Assembly: GCF_000154285.1 (NCBI RefSeq) | Contig: NZ_DS483474.1 | Location: 124,001 to 188,000 of the forward strand | Length of the DNA stretch: 64,000 bases | Source of the DNA: Amedibacillus dolichus DSM 3991 | GTDB taxonomy: Bacteria > Bacillota_I > Bacilli_A > Erysipelotrichales > Erysipelotrichaceae | Direction of reading: 5' to 3' | Shown here: in pieces, positions 17,213-25,419 of the stretch | How the letters are laid out: the number at the start of each line of letters is the position of its first letter | Position numbering within the stretch: position 1 is the stretch's first letter | Program-made: the position numbers and the translations under genes | The notes under the pieces: generated by a model | What the model was told of the DNA's origin: nothing | The model's database searches: none | Seen by the model: the letters and a program-made list of their open reading frames with translations, nothing else

Positions 17213-18186
17213 TTCATCACCTCTTTCATTTTATATAACATTTGATCTGCCAACAACTGAATATTTACCGAACGAAGCAGCTTATCCTTCGTATCCATAA
17301 AAATCTGTGCTAGCTTGCGATAATCGTAATTTTTATCTGCTATACTTGTAAGCTGTTTTTGATACCAGCTATCCTGCGTAATCGCACTTCCCTTAAAGGC
17401 ATCTTTCATTAAAATATTAAGCATATCCACTACATAACCAAAGGCTTGCTTTCCATATTTTTTCTGTTTGCTTGGAAAGCCCTCCAACTGTAAAAACAAC
17501 AAAGCTTCATGCGGTGATACCAAATAGCGCTCCACCACCCCTTGAAAGACAAAGCGCGCGTGCTGATAATCCTCCGTTTCACTGGCAGCAACGATCGCAT
17601 CTTTTTGACGAATCCAACGACTTAATAAATACGCATCTAAATCATCAATCTCCGCCTTTGCCTCGTTGTAACAGACATCACTTCCCAAGGCAATAAAAGG
17701 AATGATCTGACAACGTGATACAATCGTAGGCAGCACACGATCCAACGCCTCCACAAGTAAAATCGCAATCATATCACTATTTGGCTCCTCTAAGAACTTT
17801 AACAATGAGTTCAGTGCATCAACCGTAGCATTTTCGGCATGATCCAAAATATAAATCTTTTTTCCCTTGCCTTCCAATCCCGTTTTACTAAAAGCGGATT
17901 GCAGTTTCATAATATCCTCTTTTTTGATTGCTTTGGTACTGCCATCTAAATAGATCATATCGCTGTATTCATTATGCAGCACTCTTTGACAGATCGCACA
18001 GCTTTCACAGGCAAAGCCTTCCGCATCGCACAAAATACTTTGTGCCAATAAATATGCCGCTTCCTTTTTCCCTGTTCCACTTGGCCCATTAAACATATAC
18101 GCATGTGCCAAGCGATCCTGACACAAAGCATTTTCAAGCGTTTGATAAGCGATAGGCTGCTGCTTGCGTAAGCGTTCCTTAAACAT
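17209..18186 (-). CDS. holB: DNA polymerase III delta' subunit
   Basis: This clamp-loader subunit (325 residues from the chosen start) has the AAA+ P-loop FNGPSGTGKKEAA, a zinc-binding cluster (C-x7-C-x2-C-x2-C around CDAEGFACESCAIC), and the LLKFLEEPNSD sensor region. The ATG at 18186 was chosen over a TTG 12 bases upstream because GAGGAG is too close to the TTG. The start overlaps the tmk stop. It works with DnaX and HolA to load the sliding clamp. Confidence 0.9.
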   Translation of the reverse strand: MFKERLRKQQPIAYQTLENALCQDRLAHAYMFNGPSGTGKKEAAYLLAQSILCDAEGFACESCAICQRVLHNEYSDMIYLDGSTKAIKKEDIMKLQSAFSKTGLEGKGKKIYILDHAENATVDALNSLLKFLEEPNSDMIAILLVEALDRVLPTIVSRCQIIPFIALGSDVCYNEAKAEIDDLDAYLLSRWIRQKDAIVAASETEDYQHARFVFQGVVERYLVSPHEALLFLQLEGFPSKQKKYGKQAFGYVVDMLNILMKDAFKGSAITQDSWYQKQLTSIADKNYDYRKLAQIFMDTKDKLLRSVNIQLLADQMLYKMKEVMK

Positions 18187-18811
18187 AAGGCTGAACAATC
18201 TCCTCTAAGACTTTCAAGGTATCTGCCAATACCTTTTCAACCTCTTGATCCGCATTAACAATATGCATTCGTTTCGCAAATTTCTCACGTACGATGGCAT
18301 AGCCCTTTGCGACCGCTTGATGAAAGTCCATGCTTTCTTGATCCATACGATCCAAATTACCACGTGATGCCACACGTGCTAAGCCAACCTCCAAACTCAC
18401 ATCTAAATAAATCGTTGCGTCCGGCATACAACCTTCAATCGCAAATTCATTGATACCATACACTTCATCGACACCAATACCACGTGCAACTCCCTGATAA
18501 GCCAAAGAGCTGTCCAAGAAGCGATCGCATAACACGATCTGCTTTTTCTCTAATGCCGGAAGCACCTTTTCAACTAAATGCTGCCGACGACTGGCAGCGT
18601 ACAACAACGCCTCACAACGTCCGTCCATCGCTGTATTTGCCGGATCTAAAATGATATGACGAATCTGCTCCGCAATATCAATGCCACCCGGCTCTCTTGT
18701 ATAAATCACCGGATATCCAGCCGCTTTCAAGCTTTCGTATGCCAACATGGAAATGGTTGTCTTGCCACTTCCATCATTGCCTTCAAATGTAATGAATAGT
18801 CCCTTTTTCAT
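18179..18811 (-). CDS. tmk: Thymidylate kinase
   Basis: This 210-residue enzyme phosphorylates dTMP to dTDP. The P-loop is FEGNDGSGKTT near residue 10, the DRF motif is LCDRFLDSSLAYQG, and the TREPGG loop is present. The ATG at 18811 follows GAGGTG by 6 bases; a GTG three codons upstream overlaps that ribosome site. It is the first gene of the tmk-holB-ricT-rsmI operon. A likely extended -10 (TGGTACAAT) lies at 18857-18849. Confidence 0.94.
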   Translation of the reverse strand: MKKGLFITFEGNDGSGKTTISMLAYESLKAAGYPVIYTREPGGIDIAEQIRHIILDPANTAMDGRCEALLYAASRRQHLVEKVLPALEKKQIVLCDRFLDSSLAYQGVARGIGVDEVYGINEFAIEGCMPDATIYLDVSLEVGLARVASRGNLDRMDQESMDFHQAVAKGYAIVREKFAKRMHIVNADQEVEKVLADTLKVLEEIVQPYV

Positions 18812-18990
18812 TCTGAGCACCTCAAATTTCGCAATACTTTGCTTTATTATTGTACCATAATTTCAAGCTTATTACGCTTTTTTAAATTCGAAGAGCGACA
18901 ATTTTTAGGAATTTTACGCATAAAAATAATGCATCGAAAAAAAAATAGTGCTATCATAAAAAAGTATATATACATAAAGGAGGATTTCCA

Positions 18991-19974
18991 ATGATTAGAG
19001 TCGGAATTATGGGATATGGTAATTTAGGACGAGGAGTTGAATGTGCCTTGTCAAAAACAAAAGATATGGAGCTGGTCGGAATTTTCTCACGTCGAGATCC
19101 CGCAAGCATCACACCACACGATGCCAACACACCGGTTTATACGATGGAAGCTGCTATCGAGATGAAGGATCGCATTGATGTTATGATTTTATGTGGAGGA
19201 AGTGCCAAAGATCTTCCTGAGCAAACAAAGGAATTTGCGAAATATTTCAATGTTGTGGATAGCTTTGATACACATGCAAAAATTCCTGAGCATTTTGCAA
19301 ACGTCGATAACAGCGCGAAAGCAAACAATAAAATTGCGGTAATTTCAGCAGGTTGGGATCCTGGCATGTTTTCCTTGAATCGTCTATATGCCAGTGCTAT
19401 CTTAACGTCCGGAAATTCCTATACCTTCTGGGGCAAGGGAGTTTCACAGGGACATTCCGATGCGGTGCGTCGCATTGAAGGAGTAAAGAATGCTAAACAA
19501 TACACCATTCCGGTAGAAAAAGCCTTAGAGGCTGTACGATCAGGGGCAAATCCGAAGCTGACTACACGTGAAAAACATACACGTGAGGTATTTGTTGTTG
19601 CACAAGATGGTGCAGATCAAGAGGAAATCAAGCGTCAAATCGTTACGATGCCAAACTACTTTGATGAATATGATACAACCGTACATTTCATTGATGAAGA
19701 AACCTTCTTAAAGGAACATAGCGGCATTCCTCATGGTGGCTTTGTTATTCATAGCGGCACAACCGGTTGGGAAGATGAGCATAAGCATGTCATAGAATAT
19801 CGTTTACAATTAGATTCCAATCCGGAATTTACATCTAGTGTTTTAGTCGCTTATGCACGTGCTGCCTATCGTATGAATCAAGAGGGCATGTCCGGTGCTA
19901 AGACCGTTTTTGATATTGCACCTAGCTACCTTCACCCACTCTCTAGTGAAGAACTTAGAAAGCAGATGCTGTAA
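18991..19974 (+). CDS. ddh: Meso-diaminopimelate D-dehydrogenase
   Basis: This 327-residue NADP enzyme aminates tetrahydrodipicolinate directly to meso-DAP, bypassing the acylated DAP pathways. The N-terminal GYGNLGRG (8-15) is the nucleotide-binding motif, FSRRDP follows, and SAGWDPGMFSLNR plus the WGKGVSQGHSDA substrate region identify the family. AAAGGAGG precedes the ATG. The preceding 170-base gap shows no lysine riboswitch that I can recognise. It is followed by yggS 9 bases later. Confidence 0.93.
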   Translation: MIRVGIMGYGNLGRGVECALSKTKDMELVGIFSRRDPASITPHDANTPVYTMEAAIEMKDRIDVMILCGGSAKDLPEQTKEFAKYFNVVDSFDTHAKIPEHFANVDNSAKANNKIAVISAGWDPGMFSLNRLYASAILTSGNSYTFWGKGVSQGHSDAVRRIEGVKNAKQYTIPVEKALEAVRSGANPKLTTREKHTREVFVVAQDGADQEEIKRQIVTMPNYFDEYDTTVHFIDEETFLKEHSGIPHGGFVIHSGTTGWEDEHKHVIEYRLQLDSNPEFTSSVLVAYARAAYRMNQEGMSGAKTVFDIAPSYLHPLSSEELRKQML

Positions 19975-19983
19975 GGAGCTTTT

Positions 19984-20631
19984 ATGAATATTGAAAAGAC
20001 AAAGCAAATTCTTCAAGAGCTGCCTTCTCATGTAGAGTTGATTGCTGTTAGTAAAACACGTACAAAAGAGGAAGTTGACGAAGCCTATCGTTTAGGCTGT
20101 CGTACTTTCGGAGAAAATAAGGTACAAGAGCTGGTCGCAAAATACGATCCTAAATATACTTGGCATTTGATTGGACACTTACAGAGGAATAAAGTCAAAG
20201 ATGCAGTGAAATATGCCGATATGATTGAAAGCTTAGACTCTATGCGTCTGGCACAGGAAATTGAAAAGCAATGCGCAAAAATTGATAAGGTCATGCCCGT
20301 ACTTGTGGAAGTAAACATTTCACAAGAGGAAAACAAAACCGGAATCGCTTATGAGGAGTGCATCAATTTTATAAAGGAGTGCCAACAATTCCCTCATTTG
20401 GATATCCAAGGGTTAATGTGTGTAGGTCCGCTTACAGATAATCAAGCCGACATAGAAGCTTGTTTTGAAAGTATGCACACCTTATTTCAAGAGGCACAAG
20501 AAGCCTTCGGACCATCTATTCACATTCTTTCCATGGGTATGAGTGATGATTATGAGCTTGCGATCAAGCATGGATCCACCATGGTACGTTTAGGAACGAT
20601 CTTGTTTGGTAAACGTGATTATACGATATAG
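19984..20631 (+). CDS. yggS: YggS/PROSC family pyridoxal-phosphate homeostasis protein
   Basis: This 215-residue alanine-racemase-fold protein binds PLP on the lysine in AVSKTRT (near residue 24) and buffers PLP levels. FGENKVQE, WHLIGHLQRNK, EVNISQEENKTG, and the C-terminal MGMSDDYELAIKHGSTMVRLG are family signatures. AAGGAG precedes the ATG. Its stop codon abuts the terminator of Rpn repeat copy B, so the repeat boundary coincides with the gene end. Confidence 0.94.
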   Translation: MNIEKTKQILQELPSHVELIAVSKTRTKEEVDEAYRLGCRTFGENKVQELVAKYDPKYTWHLIGHLQRNKVKDAVKYADMIESLDSMRLAQEIEKQCAKIDKVMPVLVEVNISQEENKTGIAYEECINFIKECQQFPHLDIQGLMCVGPLTDNQADIEACFESMHTLFQEAQEAFGPSIHILSMGMSDDYELAIKHGSTMVRLGTILFGKRDYTI

Positions 20632-20654
20632 AAAAAAGCCCGATCGGGCTTTTC
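20632..20654. terminator. Bidirectional terminator shared by yggS and Rpn copy B
   Basis: AAAAGCCC (20634-20641), GGGCTTTT (20646-20653), with A- and T-runs on both sides. It begins immediately after the yggS stop and also ends the converging Rpn gene. Confidence 0.8.
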
Positions 20655-21728
20655 TTATGCTTTCTTATTTTGTAATAAACATTTTGATACCTACTGCTTC
20701 ATAGCTTGTTGTAGTTCTTCCCAAGTATCGCAGGTAAGAAGCTGATTGGAAAGCTCGTATAGTTGAGATAGGCTTAAGGTGGATAACCACTCTTTAGCAT
20801 CAATAGCGAATTTCTGTTTGATTTGCATGGCCAATAAATTCAAAGTGCCAAGTCGATTGCCTTCTTCTAAACCAAGCTTTGTGCCCTGTTCTAACCCTAG
20901 TTTTGTACCTTCCTCTAGACCTTTTTTCTTGCCTTCATCATAGCTATCCAACAGATTGTTCTTCTCTCTCCACTCTGCCATCTGTCTCGACATTGCCAGC
21001 GACCACAGCCCTTCATCATCTTTGAATTTCTCATGCTTTTCCATTAGCTTTCTCACCAACCTTTCCTTTGTCTTTAGTATAGCATGATTCGCATTGTTTT
21101 TAAATAAGTAGCACACCTGTTCAAAATCATTCATTGCTTCCATTCCCTTTTCCTTCGCTATTTCATCAATCATCGGCAGTTGAATATAGATTCTGTGTAA
21201 CAGTGGCTCTTTGCTTTCTGCCTCTCCATATGGATCTCGCATAATATAGCGATTGATCAATCGTTTCTCATTTTGCGGACATGCATTTACAAAGATGATC
21301 TGATAAATCGGTTGCAGCTGACGATAGTTCTCTCCCTCTACGAGCTGCTTGCTAAGCATGTTTGCCCCATAGTATTCAAATCGTTTCCATTCCGATGCCT
21401 GTAAGAAGGTAGTCTGCATTTCAAAGTCATATTCATGATCTTGCTCGTCCTTGACATGAATATCCAAGATGCTTTGCTTTTGCGCAAGCAGTGTTGGATC
21501 AAGATTGGGATTCAAAACGATGCTTTCTTTTGGGTGAATACCGGTAACACGCTCAATGATGGTGTTACGGATATACGTGGAATCCTCATCTTCACTTCCA
21601 AGAGCATATTTAAAGAAAAAGTCGTTGCAGTAATTCACTTCATTACTGCATGTTGTATTGGTAAGCATATCGATCCTCTCCTTTCGCTGAAATATACCTA
21701 CATATATCTCATACGAAGGAAAAAGAAG
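20633..21728. repeat. Direct repeat unit, copy B (Rpn gene with its terminator and leader)
   Basis: This is the second copy of 13779-14849, same orientation, about 25 bases longer. Most of the difference is one extra 24-base repeat in the gene. Confidence 0.85.
20691..21668 (-). CDS. Rpn family recombination-promoting nuclease / PD-(D/E)XK putative transposase, copy B
   Basis: The 325-residue protein is nearly identical to copy A: the D...ExQ core lies in KQSILDIHVKDE and EYDFEMQ. It has three tandem repeats (GLEEGTKL, GLEQGTKL, GLEEGNRL) against two in copy A. The start at 21668 follows AGGAGAGG as in copy A; an upstream in-frame start would add 40 residues encoded by unique flanking DNA. 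Very few amino acids differ elsewhere (for example AMQIKQK for ATLIKQK), so the duplication is recent or is kept alike by gene conversion. Confidence 0.88.
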   Translation of the reverse strand: MLTNTTCSNEVNYCNDFFFKYALGSEDEDSTYIRNTIIERVTGIHPKESIVLNPNLDPTLLAQKQSILDIHVKDEQDHEYDFEMQTTFLQASEWKRFEYYGANMLSKQLVEGENYRQLQPIYQIIFVNACPQNEKRLINRYIMRDPYGEAESKEPLLHRIYIQLPMIDEIAKEKGMEAMNDFEQVCYLFKNNANHAILKTKERLVRKLMEKHEKFKDDEGLWSLAMSRQMAEWREKNNLLDSYDEGKKKGLEEGTKLGLEQGTKLGLEEGNRLGTLNLLAMQIKQKFAIDAKEWLSTLSLSQLYELSNQLLTCDTWEELQQAMKQ

Positions 21729-21780
21729 AATCGGTGGAAAAACATAAAAAAAGGAATACTTTTGCTTCCAAAGTACCCCT

Positions 21781-22515
21781 CTATTCATTATTTGTTTGTT
21801 CCAAAAGCTTTTTTACCACATAAGCCGCAATCGCAAGTCCGGCTGCACTTGGTACAAACGGAGAGCTTGCCGGTGGCATTTTTTGTTTTCGTGTTTTTCC
21901 TGCTTCATCAATTATCCTATTTTGTGTAATAGGGTGCTCAGAAGAATAAACAACCGGAATTTTTCCGCGAATATGATGTTTGCGTACCATATTCCGCATG
22001 ATTTTCGCAACCGGATCATAGCTTGTTTTCATAAGCTCGGTAATTTCAATCTTTGTCGGATCCATACGATTTGCCATTCCCATACTGGAAATAAACGGAA
22101 GCTTATTTCCTAGGCAATAGCGAATTATGCCAAGCTTCGACGTCATCGTATCAATCGCATCAACCACAAAATCAATCGGTTCACAAAATAATGCTTCATT
22201 TTGCGTTTCATCATAGAAAAGATCCTTACAGATAACCTCACAATCCTTGCGATAGCTTTCAATGCGTTCCTTCATTGCCTGTGTCTTGGAGGCATCTAGC
22301 GTATGAAAGGTCGCATGAAGCTGTCGATTTAAATTGCTCGGCGCAATCGTATCGCCATCTACAAGAATAAGCTTACCGATACCACTGCGTGCCAATGCTT
22401 CGGCAGTATAAGAACCAACGCCTCCTACTCCGATAATCATCACGCAGGAATGCTTTAACTTTTCGATTCCTTCCTTTTGAATCAAAAGCTCCATACGCTG
22501 TAATGCTTCTTCCAT
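21781..22515 (-). CDS. tcdA: tRNA threonylcarbamoyladenosine dehydratase
   Basis: This 244-residue E1-like enzyme forms cyclic t6A at A37 of ANN-reading tRNAs. It has the ATP-binding motif GVGGVGSYTAEAL, the LVDGDTIAPSNLNRQ segment and VDAIDTMTSK. The ATG at 22515 overlaps the miaA stop (TAATG), giving MEEALQRME. It follows miaA, another A37-modification gene, in the same transcript. Confidence 0.9.
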   Translation of the reverse strand: MEEALQRMELLIQKEGIEKLKHSCVMIIGVGGVGSYTAEALARSGIGKLILVDGDTIAPSNLNRQLHATFHTLDASKTQAMKERIESYRKDCEVICKDLFYDETQNEALFCEPIDFVVDAIDTMTSKLGIIRYCLGNKLPFISSMGMANRMDPTKIEITELMKTSYDPVAKIMRNMVRKHHIRGKIPVVYSSEHPITQNRIIDEAGKTRKQKMPPASSPFVPSAAGLAIAAYVVKKLLEQTNNE

Positions 22516-23423
22516 TATCCTAACCATTCCTTTACATCTTGAAGGATTGCTTCCACAGCATTTTGATCCTCTACATCATACCAATGTACCTGCATTTGAT
22601 TTTTAAACCAGGTATATTGACGCTTCGCAAAATTGCGGGAATTTTTCTTAATTTGTTCGACGCACTCTTCAATACCGGCATTGCCGATAAAGTGCTCCTT
22701 CCATTCCTTATATCCGATTCCCTGAAAGCTTTGCAGCTCCCAAATATGTTCTCTCTTTCTTACAAGGTCTTGTATTTCTTCATACAGTCCTTCCTCCATC
22801 ATCATATCCACTCGCTGATTGATGCGTTCATATAAACGCTCACGATCCATCGTTAAACCGATAATATAGGCATCATAGATCGGTTGGTGTTGCTGTGTTT
22901 CGATAATGGAGCTTTTTTTCTTTCCCGCATGTGCCATAGACAATGCACGTATTAGACGCTGACGATTGTTTGGGTGTAAATTATCGCAAGCCTTTGGATC
23001 GACCGTCTTTAATAAGCACCATAATTCATCGTTGCTGCGAGCTTGCAGAAAATGAAGAAAACTAAGATCCTCTTCTTGATCAAGAAATTCATAATCATAT
23101 AGCGTTGATTTAATATATAGACCGGTTCCACCACAGATGATCGGTAAATGCTTACGTTCACAAATCTCCTTTATATACTTGCGTGATCGCTCTTGAAATA
23201 TCTTTACATTGTATTCTTCATCAAAATGAAATTCATCTACCAAATAGTGTGGAATAGCTTGTTTTTCGCTTTCCTTGATTTTGGCAGTACCGATGCTCAT
23301 TTCACGATATACCTGCATGGAATCTCCGCTGATGATTTCACCACTGTATGCCTTTGCCAATTCAATGCTTAAGCTTGTTTTTCCAACTCCGGTTGGTCCT
23401 ACGATTACAAGTACCTTTTCCAT
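22515..23423 (-). CDS. miaA: tRNA dimethylallyltransferase
   Basis: This 302-residue enzyme adds a dimethylallyl group to A37 of tRNAs reading UNN codons. It shows the P-loop GPTGVGKTSLS (8-18), SGDSMQVYREMSIGTAK, ICGGTGLYIKSTLYDY, and the C-terminal RNFAKRQYTWFKNQ. It lies 2 bases after mutL in the mutS-mutL-miaA-tcdA run. Confidence 0.95.
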   Translation of the reverse strand: MEKVLVIVGPTGVGKTSLSIELAKAYSGEIISGDSMQVYREMSIGTAKIKESEKQAIPHYLVDEFHFDEEYNVKIFQERSRKYIKEICERKHLPIICGGTGLYIKSTLYDYEFLDQEEDLSFLHFLQARSNDELWCLLKTVDPKACDNLHPNNRQRLIRALSMAHAGKKKSSIIETQQHQPIYDAYIIGLTMDRERLYERINQRVDMMMEEGLYEEIQDLVRKREHIWELQSFQGIGYKEWKEHFIGNAGIEECVEQIKKNSRNFAKRQYTWFKNQMQVHWYDVEDQNAVEAILQDVKEWLG

Positions 23424-23425
23424 AC

Positions 23426-25405
23426 TTACCCCCGTTCAAAGTCATGAATCAAGTCCTTATCCTCATAACAGATCAGTGTCGGTCTGCCATGTGGACAATG
23501 GAAGGGTTGTTCACACTTTCCTAAATCTAAAATAACCTGTTTCATTTCCTCCATAGTTAAGGAGCGATGAAAACGAATCGAGCTATGGCATGCCATTGTT
23601 GCGATCGTATGCTTTCTTAGCTTGTCCAAGCTGATTTCATCGTCCTTTTGCCAAAGGTCGATCATATCCTGTAAAAAGGCTTCTTCCTTTGTATCCTTTA
23701 GCCAAATAGGAAGCTCTCGACATAACAATGTCGTATTTCCGAATACCTCAAAATGAATGCCTACCTGTTCCAACAGCGCATTCAAATCATCAATACGTGA
23801 AACGGCGGATATTGTTGTTTCAACTGTAATCGGAATCAAAAGCGGCTGTGTATCCTTCACTCCGCTTAGGATTTGTTTTTGAATCATCTCATAATGATAG
23901 CGCTCCTGTGCCGCATGTTGGTCGATGATATACAAGCCCTTTTCGCCTTCCGCCAAAATATAGGAATTATGAAATTGTCCGATAACATGCAGCTGTGGAA
24001 GGCTTGGGTTTATACTTTCCGAAGCAGGTTCTTGTTCTGCTTTCATGACGACCTCTTGAATAGGCACAATGTCCTTAAACAATGTTTCGGCTTGCTTGGT
24101 GGTAGAAACTTCTTCTATCACTTGATCCTTGATAGGTGCTTGTGTATCACTTGATTGACTTTCGCTAAGCTCCTGTTTCTTATCGACACTTTCTTGTTTT
24201 TCCGCTTCCACAGGTGCTTCTTGGGGTTCAACCTTATCAACTTGTACCTTGCTTTCTTCTGTTATCGTTTGTTTTGGCTTTCCATTATAATGAACAAAGC
24301 TGTCGTTTACCTCTGTATGCAACTTTTTAACCTCTTGATCGCGTGGATAGGTAAATTGAAGTTCTTGTATTTCTATCTTCTCTTTTTTGTTTTCCTTACG
24401 AGCTTGGATATTGGGTACCTCCATATCCTGCATTAACGCCGCTTTTATGGTTTGATACAGCAGCTTTTCCAATTGTTTTTCTTTTGATAAGCGGATTTCC
24501 CATTTCGATGGGTGCACATTTACATCGACAAGCTGTGCGTCCATTTCCATATTGATAACGGCAATCGGATAGCGATCCTTTGGCATATAGGGTGCATACG
24601 CGTCCATAACTGCCTTTTGCAAATGATAATTGCGGATCATACGCCCGTTGATATATAAAAGCACATAGTATTTGGTAGCTCTTTGAAACTGCGGCTGTAA
24701 AGCATACCCACGAATGGTATAATCCAAGTCCTGTCCATGCAGCTCAATGGCTGTTTTGGCGCCATCACGTCCGTATATCTGCATCAATACCTCTCTTAAG
24801 TTTCCATTTCCCTTTGTTTTGAAAACAGAGCGTCCATCATGCGATAGTTCAAAGCCGATATTGGGGTGAGAAATAGCAAATTTCTGTACGACATCGGAGA
24901 TCAAAGAAAACTCATATTGCGGGCTTTTTAAATGCTTAAAGCGTGCCGGTGTTTTTTGAAATAAATTTCTGACCTCCAGCATCGTTCCCTTCGGTGTTCC
25001 ACATGGACGAGCACTTTTTAGCGTACCGTAATAAATGATAACTTCACTGCTATCTATACCATCATTCGTACGCAGTGTTACCTGTGAAACAGAGGCGATC
25101 GAAGGCAGTGCCTCTCCGCGAAATCCCATGGTGGAAATTTTCCAAAGATCGTCAACCGCTTGAATCTTACTTGTCGCATGGCGTTCAAAAGCAAGGGTTG
25201 CATCTTGTGCGTCCATACCACACCCATCATCAATAATGGTAATGCAGTCAATGCCGCCTTGCAGAATTTGAATTTCAATATGCTTTGCCTTTGCGTCAAT
25301 GCTGTTTTCTACCAGTTCCTTGACAATACCGCTTGGTCTTTCCACGACCTCACCGGCCGCAATCATATTGGATAAATGCTCATCAAGCTGATGAATGCGT
25401 GCCAT
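23426..25405 (-). CDS. mutL: DNA mismatch repair protein MutL (endonuclease-type)
   Basis: The 659-residue protein has the GHKL ATPase motifs IAAGEVVERP, ENSIDA, DDGCGM and FRGEALPSI in the N-terminal 110 residues. After a Glu/Lys-rich linker (about 330-460), the C-terminal domain carries DQHAAQERYHYE, matching the DQHAxxExxxxE metal site of nicking MutL proteins, and a terminal CPHGRPT motif. The ATG at 25405 is preceded by GGAGGTG; a GTG overlapping that site is less likely. It lies 14 bases after mutS. Confidence 0.95.
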   Translation of the reverse strand: MARIHQLDEHLSNMIAAGEVVERPSGIVKELVENSIDAKAKHIEIQILQGGIDCITIIDDGCGMDAQDATLAFERHATSKIQAVDDLWKISTMGFRGEALPSIASVSQVTLRTNDGIDSSEVIIYYGTLKSARPCGTPKGTMLEVRNLFQKTPARFKHLKSPQYEFSLISDVVQKFAISHPNIGFELSHDGRSVFKTKGNGNLREVLMQIYGRDGAKTAIELHGQDLDYTIRGYALQPQFQRATKYYVLLYINGRMIRNYHLQKAVMDAYAPYMPKDRYPIAVINMEMDAQLVDVNVHPSKWEIRLSKEKQLEKLLYQTIKAALMQDMEVPNIQARKENKKEKIEIQELQFTYPRDQEVKKLHTEVNDSFVHYNGKPKQTITEESKVQVDKVEPQEAPVEAEKQESVDKKQELSESQSSDTQAPIKDQVIEEVSTTKQAETLFKDIVPIQEVVMKAEQEPASESINPSLPQLHVIGQFHNSYILAEGEKGLYIIDQHAAQERYHYEMIQKQILSGVKDTQPLLIPITVETTISAVSRIDDLNALLEQVGIHFEVFGNTTLLCRELPIWLKDTKEEAFLQDMIDLWQKDDEISLDKLRKHTIATMACHSSIRFHRSLTMEEMKQVILDLGKCEQPFHCPHGRPTLICYEDKDLIHDFERG

Positions 25406-25419
25406 TACGGACACCTCCC

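Noticed and set aside
18812-18990. Lysine riboswitch before ddh
   Set aside because: No conserved lysine-riboswitch core or long helices; only a promoter-like AT-rich spacer.
21669-21788. Forty-residue extension of Rpn copy B
   Set aside because: Those codons lie mostly in unique flanking DNA, copy A lacks them, and the ribosome site favours the internal ATG.
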